From Kitasatospora sp. A2-31 (GTDB lineage: Bacteria > Actinomycetota > Actinomycetes > Streptomycetales > Streptomycetaceae): a stretch of 64,000 nucleotides of DNA. Under the pieces are notes generated by a model, which saw nothing but the letters and a program-made list of their open reading frames with translations, made no database searches and was not told where the DNA came from. The position numbers were made by a program, and so were the translations under genes. Positions 1 to 7,930 of the stretch are shown here, in pieces; within the stretch, counting starts at the first letter, position 1, and every line of letters begins with the position of its first letter. The stretch is taken from the NCBI RefSeq assembly GCF_022288725.1, contig NZ_JAKNTA010000004.1, positions 1 through 64,000 on the forward strand, read 5' to 3'.

Positions 1-2595
1 CCCGCCGCTGCCGCGGAGGCGGCGCCGGCCGAGCCCGCCGCCCAGGCCGAGCAGCAGGCCGGCCAGGCCGGCCAGCCCCGTCGGATCTCCGCCTTCCTGG
101 CGGCGCCCACCCCGCACGGCCTCCCGCAGGTCGAGGCCACCGAGCCGGTCCGGTCCGGCGAGGACGCGGCTGTGGAGCAGTCCGTGCCCATAGCGCCCGC
201 CGACCAGCACGAGGTCGTGACCGCCGAGGCGGCCCAGCCGGCCGGGGCCGCGCAGGAGGGGCCGTCCGTGCAGTCCGCCCCCGGCGCCGAACCCGTGGCC
301 GAGCCGGTGGACGCTGCGGTCGTGGAGCAGCCCGCGGAGCAGTCCGAGGCCCTGCCGGAGGCCGCCGCCGAGACGGCTGTCGGCACCGGCGAGATGCCGT
401 CCGGCCAGGTCGTCGCCGGCCCGGAGGCCGAGCAGGTCCAGCCGGCTCCGGCCGACGCCGCCACCCCGGCCGCGGAGACCGCGGAGACACCGGAGACCGT
501 CGAGACCATCGAGCCCGCGGGTCAGCCCGAGACACCGGCCGGCGAGGCGGCCGGCGAGCCGGCCGTCGCGCCCGAGCCCACGCCGGCCACCGAGCCCGTC
601 GCCGAGGCCGGGGCCGAGGCCCAGCCCGAGGCCGCCCCGGCGGACCAGGCTCCCGGCACCGGTGCCCCCGTCGAGTCCTCCGTGAACGAGGCCGTCGCCG
701 GCGAGCCTGACAGCGCCGCCGAGGCCGTCGCCGCCGAGGCCGGCCCGGACGCGCCCGCCGAGCAGCCCGCCGCCGAGGAGGCCCCGGGCGAGGAGACCGC
801 GCCCGAGGAGACCGCGCCCGAGGAGCCCGCCGAGCCGCGCGGCCCTGCCGCCGTCGGCTTCGACGACGCCGGCCGCGAGGCCGTCCACCAGGTCATCCGC
901 GAGCGCCGCGACATCCGCAACGGCTTCCGCCCGGACCCGATCCCGCACGAGGTGCTGATCCGCGTCCTGGAGGCCGCCCACACCGCGCCCAGCGTCGGCT
1001 TCTCCCAGCCGTGGGACTTCGTGGTGATCCGCTCGGCCAAGACCCGCCGCAAGATGCACGAACTGGCCGAGCGCCAGCGCGAGGCGTACGCGGACACGCT
1101 CCCCAAGGGCCGGGCCAAGCAGTTCAAGGAAATCAAGATCGAGGCCATCCTCGAGACCCCGGTCAACATCGTGGTGACCGCCGACCGCACCCGCGGCGGG
1201 CGCCACACGCTCGGCCGCCACACCCAGCCCCAGATGGCCCCGTACTCGGCGGCGCTCGCGGTGGAGAACCTCTGGCTGGCCGCCCGCGCCGAGGGCCTCG
1301 GCGTCGGCTGGGTGAGCTTCTTCGACGAGGACGAGATGGTCCGCGAGCTCGGGCTGCCCGAGCACCTGGAGGTCGTCGCCTACCTGTGCGTCGGCTACGT
1401 CGACGCCTTCCCGGACGAGCCCGAGCTCCAGCAGCAGGGCTGGGCCAAGAAGCGTCCGCTCTCCTGGGTCGTCCACGAGGAGCAGTACGGCAACCGCGCG
1501 CTGCCCGGCGAGGAGCCGCACAGCCTGCTCGCCGAGACCCTGCGCGGCATCCGCCCGCTGGACGCCAAGGCGCTCGGCGAGGCCTGGGACCGCCAGAAGC
1601 GGATGACCAAGCCGGCCGGCTCGCTCGGCATGCTGGAGATCATCTCCGCCCAGCTGTCCGGCCTCTCCCGCAAGTGCCCGCCGCCGATCCCGGAGCCCGC
1701 CTGCGTCGCGATCTTCGCCGGCGACCACGGCGTGCACGCCCAGGGCGTCACGCCGTGGCCGCAGGAGGTCACCGCCCAGATGGTCGGCAACTTCCTGGCC
1801 GGCGGAGCGGTGGTCAACTCCTTCGCCAAGCAGATCGGCACCGAGGTCTGCGTGGTCGACGTCGGGGTGGCCGCCGAGCTGCCCGAGGCGATCCAGCAGG
1901 GCCGCACCACCGGCCTGCTGCCCCGCAAGGTCCGCCCCGGCACCGGCGACATGACGCAGGGCCCGGCGATGACCCGCGAGGAGGCGCTCAAGGCCGTCGA
2001 GGTCGGCATCGAGACCGCCCGCGACCTGGTCGCCGCCGGAAACAAGGCCCTGGTCACCGGCGACATGGGCATCGCCAACACGACCGCCTCCGCCGCGCTG
2101 ATCTCCGTCTTCACCGGCCTGGACCCGGCCGAGGTCACCGGCCGCGGCACCGGCATCGACGACGAGACGCACGCCCGCAAGGTCGAGGTGATCCGCGCCG
2201 CGCTCGCGCTGCACCAGCCGGACCCGGCCGACCCGATCGGCGTCCTCGCCGCCGTCGGCGGCCTGGAGCACGCCGCCATCGCCGGCTTCCTGCTCGGCGC
2301 CGCCTCGCTGCGCACGCCGGTCATCCTGGACGGTGTCATCGCCGGCTCGGCGGCCCTGGCCGCCAAGGCCATCGCCCCCGAGGTGCTGGCCGCCTGCATC
2401 GCCGGCCACCGCTCCGCCGAGCCCGGCCACCAGGCCGCGCTCGCCAAGCTCGGTCTGCGTCCGCTGATCGACCTCGACCTGCGGCTCGGCGAGGGCACGG
2501 GTGCCCTGCTGGCCCTGCCGCTGGTGCAGAGTGCGGCCCGCGCGATGCACGATGTAGCCACGTTCGATTCCGCCGGGGTCACCGAGAAGGCCTGA
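1..2595 (+). CDS. cobT: BluB-CobT fusion (lower-ligand synthesis and activation for cobalamin), 5'-truncated by the window
   Basis: The frame is open from base 1, so the true start lies upstream; 864 codons are visible. The first ~280 visible residues are a low-complexity Ala/Pro/Glu/Gly tail, predicted disordered and acidic. Next comes a flavin nitroreductase-like BluB domain (about nt 865-1490). It has the RRDIRN segment (Asp codon 910-912) and GWVS (Ser codon 1315-1317), matching the Asp/Ser pair known to matter in BluB, which breaks down FMNH2 to dimethylbenzimidazole. A full CobT domain follows (about 1510-2590), with FAGDHGVHAQGVTPWPQEVT and the catalytic Glu in GEGTGA (codon 2491-2493). 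CobT transfers phosphoribose from nicotinate mononucleotide to the base, so the fusion joins two consecutive steps. The downstream SirC/SUMT gene makes the corrinoid precursor. I am confident of both domains; the function of the tail is unknown. Confidence 0.93.
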   Translation, partial: PAAAAEAAPAEPAAQAEQQAGQAGQPRRISAFLAAPTPHGLPQVEATEPVRSGEDAAVEQSVPIAPADQHEVVTAEAAQPAGAAQEGPSVQSAPGAEPVAEPVDAAVVEQPAEQSEALPEAAAETAVGTGEMPSGQVVAGPEAEQVQPAPADAATPAAETAETPETVETIEPAGQPETPAGEAAGEPAVAPEPTPATEPVAEAGAEAQPEAAPADQAPGTGAPVESSVNEAVAGEPDSAAEAVAAEAGPDAPAEQPAAEEAPGEETAPEETAPEEPAEPRGPAAVGFDDAGREAVHQVIRERRDIRNGFRPDPIPHEVLIRVLEAAHTAPSVGFSQPWDFVVIRSAKTRRKMHELAERQREAYADTLPKGRAKQFKEIKIEAILETPVNIVVTADRTRGGRHTLGRHTQPQMAPYSAALAVENLWLAARAEGLGVGWVSFFDEDEMVRELGLPEHLEVVAYLCVGYVDAFPDEPELQQQGWAKKRPLSWVVHEEQYGNRALPGEEPHSLLAETLRGIRPLDAKALGEAWDRQKRMTKPAGSLGMLEIISAQLSGLSRKCPPPIPEPACVAIFAGDHGVHAQGVTPWPQEVTAQMVGNFLAGGAVVNSFAKQIGTEVCVVDVGVAAELPEAIQQGRTTGLLPRKVRPGTGDMTQGPAMTREEALKAVEVGIETARDLVAAGNKALVTGDMGIANTTASAALISVFTGLDPAEVTGRGTGIDDETHARKVEVIRAALALHQPDPADPIGVLAAVGGLEHAAIAGFLLGAASLRTPVILDGVIAGSAALAAKAIAPEVLAACIAGHRSAEPGHQAALAKLGLRPLIDLDLRLGEGTGALLALPLVQSAARAMHDVATFDSAGVTEKA

Positions 2596-2695
2596 CGCCC
2601 GCCCGCACCGCTCCGTGTACCGGCCCGAGGGCGCCCGGCACACGGGGCGGTGCCGCGCACCCCCACCACCCTCACCCGACCCAGGAGCACCGCCC

Positions 2696-4006
2696 ATGAC
2701 CGCGCCCAACCAGCCCTCCGTGCCGGCCGTCCGGCCGGACGGGCCCCACCCCCACCCCGGCACCGAGGGCCGCACGCCCTACCCGGTCGGGCTGCTGCTC
2801 GCCGGACGCCGGGTGGTGGTGGTCGGCGGCGGCCAGGTCGCCCAGCGCCGGCTGCCCGCCCTGATAGCCACCGGTGCCGACCTGCACCTGATATCGCCGG
2901 CCACCACCCCGGCCGTCCAGGCCATGGCCGACGCCGGCGAGCTGACCTGGCACGAGCGCCCGTACCGGGACGGCGACCTCGCCGACACCTGGTACGTCCT
3001 GGTCGCCACCGACGACCCGGCGGTCAACGCCGCGGTCAGCGCGGAGGCCGAGCGCGAGCGGGTGTTCTGCGCCCGCAGCGACGACGCGGCCGCGGCCACC
3101 GCCTGGACCCCGGCCAGCGGGCGCGACGCCGGCGCCACCGTGGCGGTGCTCACCGGCGACCCCCGGCACTCCGCCGCGCTGCGCGACTCCATCGTGAACG
3201 GCCTGCGGGACGGCTCGCTGGCGGCCCGCCGCCACCGTGCCGAGGACGTCGCCGGGGCGCCGGGCCCGGGGAGCGTCGCCCTGGTCGGCGGCGGCCCGGG
3301 GGATCCGGACCTGATCACCGTGCGGGGCCGCCGGCTGCTGGCCGACGCGGACGTGGTCGTCGCGGACCGGCTGGCCCCGCGGGAGCTGCTGGCCGAGCTG
3401 CCCGAGCACGTCGAGGTGATCGACGCGTCGAAGATCCCGTACGGGCGGTTCATGGCCCAGGAGGCCATCAACCGGACGCTCATCGAGCACGCCAAGGCCG
3501 GCAAGTTCGTGGTCCGGCTCAAGGGCGGCGACCCGTACGTGTTCGGGCGCGGCGGCGAGGAACTGCTGGCCTGTGCCGAGGCCGGCCTGCCGGTGACCGT
3601 GGTCCCGGGGATATCCAGCTCGATCAGCGTGCCGGCGGCGGTCGGCGTGCCGGTCACCCACCGGGGCATGACGCACGAGTTCACCGTGATCTCCGGCCAC
3701 GTCGGGCCGGACGACGAGCGCTCGCTGACCAACTGGGAGGCCGCCGCCCGGATGAGCGGCACCCTGGTGCTGCTGATGGCCGTCGACAAGATCGGCGCGA
3801 TCGCGGCCAAGCTGGTGGAGTGCGGCCGCCCGGCCGACACCCCGGTGGCCGTGGTCCAGGAGGGCACCACCGCGGCCCAGCGCCGGGTGGACGCCACCCT
3901 GGCGACCGTCGCGGCCACCGTCGAGGCCGAGCGGATCAAGCCCCCGGCGGTGATCGTCGTCGGCGACGTCGTCAACGTGCTGGCCCCGGCCTTCACCGGC
4001 TCCTGA
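2696..4006 (+). CDS. cysG: Siroheme/corrinoid synthase: precorrin-2 dehydrogenase fused to uroporphyrinogen-III C-methyltransferase
   Basis: 436 aa. The N-terminal third is a SirC/Met8-type NAD-dependent precorrin-2 dehydrogenase: PYPVGLLLAGRRVVVVGGG around residues 25-45 forms the nucleotide-binding turn. From about residue 190 there is a complete SAM-dependent uroporphyrinogen-III methyltransferase with VGGGPGDPDLITVRG, VRLKGGDPYVFGRGGEE and VVPGISSSISVPAA. It converts uroporphyrinogen III to precorrin-2 and probably on to sirohydrochlorin, feeding siroheme and B12. The ATG at 2696 is chosen because CAGGAG lies about 10 bases upstream; the frame is open further up (to 2615) but without a good ribosome site. 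It follows cobT by 100 bp in the same direction, so co-transcription is likely. A strong hairpin follows the stop. Sometimes named cobA. Confidence 0.93.
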   Translation: MTAPNQPSVPAVRPDGPHPHPGTEGRTPYPVGLLLAGRRVVVVGGGQVAQRRLPALIATGADLHLISPATTPAVQAMADAGELTWHERPYRDGDLADTWYVLVATDDPAVNAAVSAEAERERVFCARSDDAAAATAWTPASGRDAGATVAVLTGDPRHSAALRDSIVNGLRDGSLAARRHRAEDVAGAPGPGSVALVGGGPGDPDLITVRGRRLLADADVVVADRLAPRELLAELPEHVEVIDASKIPYGRFMAQEAINRTLIEHAKAGKFVVRLKGGDPYVFGRGGEELLACAEAGLPVTVVPGISSSISVPAAVGVPVTHRGMTHEFTVISGHVGPDDERSLTNWEAAARMSGTLVLLMAVDKIGAIAAKLVECGRPADTPVAVVQEGTTAAQRRVDATLATVAATVEAERIKPPAVIVVGDVVNVLAPAFTGS

Positions 4007-4028
4007 GCGGCCCGGGCCCGGGGGACAC

Positions 4029-4065
4029 GGGAGCCGGAAGTCGGCCCGGCCGACTTCCCGCTCCC
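4029..4065. terminator. Bidirectional terminator hairpin (GGAAGTCGG family, copy 1)
   Basis: Two 16-base arms (4029-4044 and 4050-4065) pair with one mismatch around the loop CCCGG. It lies between the convergent stops of cysG and the SpoIIE gene. The core GGAAGTCGG/CCGACTTCC recurs at 7785-7809 and, decayed, at 7873-7900. Confidence 0.75.
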
Positions 4066-4090
4066 GCCTCCCGCCCCGGCCGCGCCCCGC

Positions 4091-6859
4091 TCACTCCAGC
4101 GGCTGCTCCGTCCAGATCACCTTCCCGGTGGCCGTGTACCGCGTCCCCCAGCGGTCGGCGAACTGCGCGACCAGGAACAGCCCGCGTCCGCCCTCGTCCG
4201 TGGTGGCCGCGTACTTCAGGTGCGGCGAGGTACTGCTGGCGTCGGACACCTCGCAGATCAGCGCCCGGTCGCGGAGCAGCCGCACCCGGATCGGCTCCGA
4301 CCCGTACCGGATCGCGTTGGTCACCAGCTCGCTCAGGATCAGCTCGGTGACGAACGCCGTCTCGTCCAGCCCCCACTGCGCCAGCCGCTCCGCCACCGCC
4401 GCCCGCACCGCACCCACCGCAGCCGGGTCGGACGGCACCTCCCACTCCGCCACCTGGTCCGGCGCGAGCACCCGGGTCCGCGCCACCAGCAGCGCGATGT
4501 CGTCCTGCGGATGCGCCGGCAGCATCGCGCCCAGGACGTCCGCGCAGGTCTGCTCCGGCGTCCGCGGCGGTCCGGTCAGCGCCGCCCGGAGCAGCTCGAG
4601 CCCCTCGTCGATGTCCCGCTCGCGGTCCTCCACCAGCCCGTCCGTGTACAGCACCAGCCGGCTGCCCTCCGCCACCTCCACTTCCACCGTCTCGAACGGC
4701 AGCACCGCCAGGCCCAGCGGCGGCCCGGTCGGCAGCTCCGGGAACGCCACCTGACCGTCCGGCGAGACCAGCGCCGGCGGCGGATGCCCCGCACTGGCCA
4801 GGGTGCAGCGCCGCGACACCGGGTCGTAGATCGCGTACAGGCAGGTGGCCCCGGTCACCGCCCCCGAACCGCCGGTCGCGGACTCCTCCTGGTCGATCCG
4901 GTTCACCAGGTCGTCCAGGTGCCCGAGCAGCTCGTCCGGCGGCAGGTCCAACGTCGAGAAGTTGTGGATCGCCGTCCGCAGCCGGCCCATCGTCGCCGCC
5001 GCGTGCAGCCCGTGGCCCACCACGTCCCCGACCACCAGCGCCACCCGGGCCCCCGGCAGCGGGATCACGTCGAACCAGTCCCCGCCGACCCCCGCCTGCG
5101 CCGGCAGGTACCGGTGCGCCACGTCCAGCGCGTTCTGCGCCGGCAGGCTCCGCGGCAGCAGGCTGTGCTGCAGCGTCACCGCCATCGCGTGCTCCCGGGT
5201 GTAGCGGCGCGCGTTGTCGATGCAGACCGCCGCGTGCGAGACCAGCTCCTCGGCCAGCGCCAGGTCCTCGTCCTCGAACGGCTCCGCCCGGCCCGCCCGC
5301 CAGAACCGGGCCACCCCCAGCAGCACCCCGCGCGCCTTCAACGGCACCCGCACCAGCGAGTGCACCCCGTACTCCAGCGCCTGCGCCGCCCCCTCCGGGT
5401 CCTGGTCCCGCCACGCCGTGCTCTCCGCCAGCCGCGGCTCCACGCCCGGCAGCCCGGTGTCGAGCGCACCCGCCAGCGGCGTCGACGGCACCACGTCCAG
5501 CACCGTGCCGACCGGATAGAACGGAGAGTCGTCCCGCACCCCGGCGAACGCCGCCCGGCGCACCCTCTCCAGTGCCACGCCCGCCGGCGGCTCGTCGCCG
5601 TCCAGCACCTGCTGGGCCAGGTCGACGGTGACGAAGTCGGCGAACCGCGGCACCGCCACCTGGGCCAGCTCCTGCGCCGTGCGCGTCACGTCCAGCGTGC
5701 TTCCCACCGCGAGGCCCGCGTCGTACAGCAGCCGCAACCGCCGCTGCGCCACCTCGGCCCGACCGGAGAGCGCCAGCAGCTCGGTGGAGTCACGCAGCGT
5801 GGCGACCAGGCCGGGCGGGCCGCCGTCGCGGTCGGTGAGCCGGATGTTCACCGCCAGCAGCCGCTCCCCGGACAGCACCACCTCGTCCGTGACCGGCCGG
5901 TCGGCGGTCAGCAGCTCCTCGGGCGCCTGGTCCAGGCCCAGCTCCGTCACCTGCCGGCCCTCGGCGTCGGCCGGCAGGTCCAGCAGCCGGCGGGCCTCGT
6001 CGTTGCAGAGCAGCAGCCGACCGTCGCCCTCGACGATCAGCACGCCCTCGCGGACGGCGTGCAGCACGGCCGCGTGGTGCTCGTACATCCGCGTCATCTC
6101 GGCCGGCCCGAGCCCGTGCGTCTGCCGCCGCAGCCGGCGGCTGATCAGCGCCGTCCCGCAGGTGGCCAGCCCCAGCGCCACCGCCGCGGCGCCGAGCACC
6201 ACGGGCAGCTGCCGCTCGCTGGCACTGCTCACGTTCTCGATCGTGATGCCGGACGACACCGCGCCGATCACCTGGCCGGTCGGCGCGCGCACCGGCACGG
6301 TCGCCTGGACCAGCGGCCCGAGCGTGCCGTCGATCTGCTCGGTCACCACCTGCCCGTCGAGGGCGGGCTCGTAGTTCCCCACGAACTTCTGGCCGATCCG
6401 GGCCGGATTGGGGTGGGTGTAGCGGATGCCGTCGGTGTTCAGCACGACGATGAAGTCCACGCCCGCGTTGATCCGCGCCGCCTGCGCCTTGGGCTGCAGG
6501 ATCGCGGTCGGATCGGGGGACTGCATGGCGGCGACGATGCCGGGCGAGTTGGCGAAGGTCTGCGCCACCGCCACCGACCGGTTGGTCGCCTCCTGCCGGG
6601 CGTCGTTGCGGGACTGCACCACCAGGGCCACCACGGCCGCGGCGACCAGGAGCAGCACCACCAGGACCTGGAGCGCGAAGAACTGCCCAGCCACCGAGCG
6701 GCGCTTCACCGAATCCGGCCACGCCGCCCGCGGCTGCTGTAGCCGACCGCGTGGGCGCCCACCGGAGGAGCCGGCGGTTCCAGTGGCGATGGAGGAGGCG
6801 GTGGAGCCAGAGGCACCAGAGCCCGACGGAGCCCAGGATCGGCCCGGAAAACGGGCCAT
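4091..6859 (-). CDS. Membrane sensor with PAS, GAF, SpoIIE-type PP2C phosphatase and anti-sigma-type ATPase domains
   Basis: 922 aa from the ATG at 6859. In order: a poorly conserved Ser/Gly/Pro-rich N-terminus; TM helix ~58-80; an extracellular Cache/PDC sensor ~80-220 containing RYTHPNPARIGQKFVG, which resembles the CitA/DcuS dicarboxylate sensors; TM helix ~220-240; PAS ~253-355; GAF ~373-553; SpoIIE PP2C ~560-770 (GGDWFDV, VVGDVVGHGL, LYTDGLVEDR metal-binding motifs); and a C-terminal HATPase_c ~800-920 with ELVTNAIRYG (N box) and GGRGLFL. Such proteins dephosphorylate anti-sigma antagonists, and the ATPase may act as the matching anti-sigma kinase. The ligand is inferred only from the Cache resemblance. 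The start is uncertain: a GTG just before TM1 (residue ~51, VKRRSVAGQFF) is also possible. Confidence 0.88.
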   Translation of the reverse strand: MARFPGRSWAPSGSGASGSTASSIATGTAGSSGGRPRGRLQQPRAAWPDSVKRRSVAGQFFALQVLVVLLLVAAAVVALVVQSRNDARQEATNRSVAVAQTFANSPGIVAAMQSPDPTAILQPKAQAARINAGVDFIVVLNTDGIRYTHPNPARIGQKFVGNYEPALDGQVVTEQIDGTLGPLVQATVPVRAPTGQVIGAVSSGITIENVSSASERQLPVVLGAAAVALGLATCGTALISRRLRRQTHGLGPAEMTRMYEHHAAVLHAVREGVLIVEGDGRLLLCNDEARRLLDLPADAEGRQVTELGLDQAPEELLTADRPVTDEVVLSGERLLAVNIRLTDRDGGPPGLVATLRDSTELLALSGRAEVAQRRLRLLYDAGLAVGSTLDVTRTAQELAQVAVPRFADFVTVDLAQQVLDGDEPPAGVALERVRRAAFAGVRDDSPFYPVGTVLDVVPSTPLAGALDTGLPGVEPRLAESTAWRDQDPEGAAQALEYGVHSLVRVPLKARGVLLGVARFWRAGRAEPFEDEDLALAEELVSHAAVCIDNARRYTREHAMAVTLQHSLLPRSLPAQNALDVAHRYLPAQAGVGGDWFDVIPLPGARVALVVGDVVGHGLHAAATMGRLRTAIHNFSTLDLPPDELLGHLDDLVNRIDQEESATGGSGAVTGATCLYAIYDPVSRRCTLASAGHPPPALVSPDGQVAFPELPTGPPLGLAVLPFETVEVEVAEGSRLVLYTDGLVEDRERDIDEGLELLRAALTGPPRTPEQTCADVLGAMLPAHPQDDIALLVARTRVLAPDQVAEWEVPSDPAAVGAVRAAVAERLAQWGLDETAFVTELILSELVTNAIRYGSEPIRVRLLRDRALICEVSDASSTSPHLKYAATTDEGGRGLFLVAQFADRWGTRYTATGKVIWTEQPLE

Positions 6860-6958
6860 ACGCCATATTCGCACTCTGCGTGCCGAGGGGCCAAGACCAG
6901 CCACACCCGACCGTTCGGCCGTTTGGCCTTCTCCACCCCGACTTGGCAGGATCGCAGG

Positions 6959-7768
6959 GTGTCCGAGCCCAGCATCATCACCGATCCCGCCGACCCGCGC
7001 CTCGCCGACTACACCGGCCTGACCGACGTGGAACTGCGCCGCCGACGCGAGCCCGCGGAGGGCCTGTTCATCGCCGAGGGCGAGAAGGTGATCCGCCGCG
7101 CCCTCGCGGCCGGCTACCGCATGCGCTCGATGCTGCTGACGGCCAAGTGGCTCGACGTGATGGCCGACGTGATCGCCGGGGCCGAAGCCCCCGTCCACGT
7201 CGTGGAGCCCGCGCTGGCCGAGGCCGTCACCGGCTACCACGTCCACCGGGGAGCGCTCGCCTCGATGGAGCGCAAGCCGCTGCCGGACGCCACCGAGGTG
7301 CTGGCCGGCGCCCGCCGGGTGGCCGTGCTGGAGGGCCTGGTCGACCACACGAACCTGGGTGCCATCTTCCGCAGTGCCGCCGCGCTCGGGATGGACGCCG
7401 TCCTGCTCTCCCCGGACTGCGCGGACCCGCTGTACCGGCGCGCGGTGAAGGTCTCGATGGGCGCGGTCTTCGCCGTCCCCTACGCCCGGCTGGACCCGTG
7501 GCCGACCGCCCTGGACGCGGTCCGCGAGGCGGGCTTCAGTCTGCTCGCGCTCACCCCGGCCGAGGACGCCGTCGACCTGGCCGCCCTGGCCCCGCACCGG
7601 CTGCCCAAGGCCGCGCTCATGCTCGGAGCCGAGGGGGACGGTCTGACCCGGCGCGCCATCGACGCCGCCGACCACCCCGTGCGCATCCCGATGGCCCACG
7701 GCATCGACTCCCTCAACGTCGGCGCCGCCGCGGCCGTGGCCTTCTACGCCGTCACCGCCACCACCTGA
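6959..7768 (+). CDS. TrmH/SpoU-family RNA 2'-O-methyltransferase
   Basis: 269 aa from the GTG at 6959, with a weak purine-rich AGGATCGCAGG stretch just upstream. The N-terminal substrate-binding part (~1-105) is followed by the SPOUT knot domain. All three SpoU motifs are present: NLGAIFRSAAALGMDAVLL (motif 1), ALMLGAEGDGL (motif 2) and IPMAHGIDSLNVGAAAAVAF (motif 3). Members methylate ribose in rRNA or tRNA; the target cannot be told from sequence. It starts 99 bp from the divergent SpoIIE gene and ends convergently with the kinase gene, separated by a hairpin. Confident of the family, not of the substrate. Confidence 0.92.
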   Translation: MSEPSIITDPADPRLADYTGLTDVELRRRREPAEGLFIAEGEKVIRRALAAGYRMRSMLLTAKWLDVMADVIAGAEAPVHVVEPALAEAVTGYHVHRGALASMERKPLPDATEVLAGARRVAVLEGLVDHTNLGAIFRSAAALGMDAVLLSPDCADPLYRRAVKVSMGAVFAVPYARLDPWPTALDAVREAGFSLLALTPAEDAVDLAALAPHRLPKAALMLGAEGDGLTRRAIDAADHPVRIPMAHGIDSLNVGAAAAVAFYAVTATT

Positions 7769-7784
7769 CCCACCTCGAAGGCGT

Positions 7785-7809
7785 GGGAAGTCGGCCGGTC
7801 CGACTTCCC
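7785..7809. terminator. Terminator hairpin (GGAAGTCGG family, copy 2)
   Basis: Perfect 10-bp arms GGGAAGTCGG (7785-7794) and CCGACTTCCC (7800-7809) with loop CCGGT, 16 bp after the stop of the SpoU gene. A related sequence sharing GTCGGCCGGTCCGACTTCC follows at 7873-7900 with a decayed left arm. Confidence 0.7.
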
Positions 7810-7930
7810 GTGCGGGCCGGTGGGGCGCTGCCCGGGGTGTGCGGAGGGGCCGTGGAGACCGCGAGGGCGCGCGAGAGGTCGGCCGGTCCGACTTCCTGTG
7901 CGGCGCGGAGTCCGGCGCCCTCCCCGGGGA

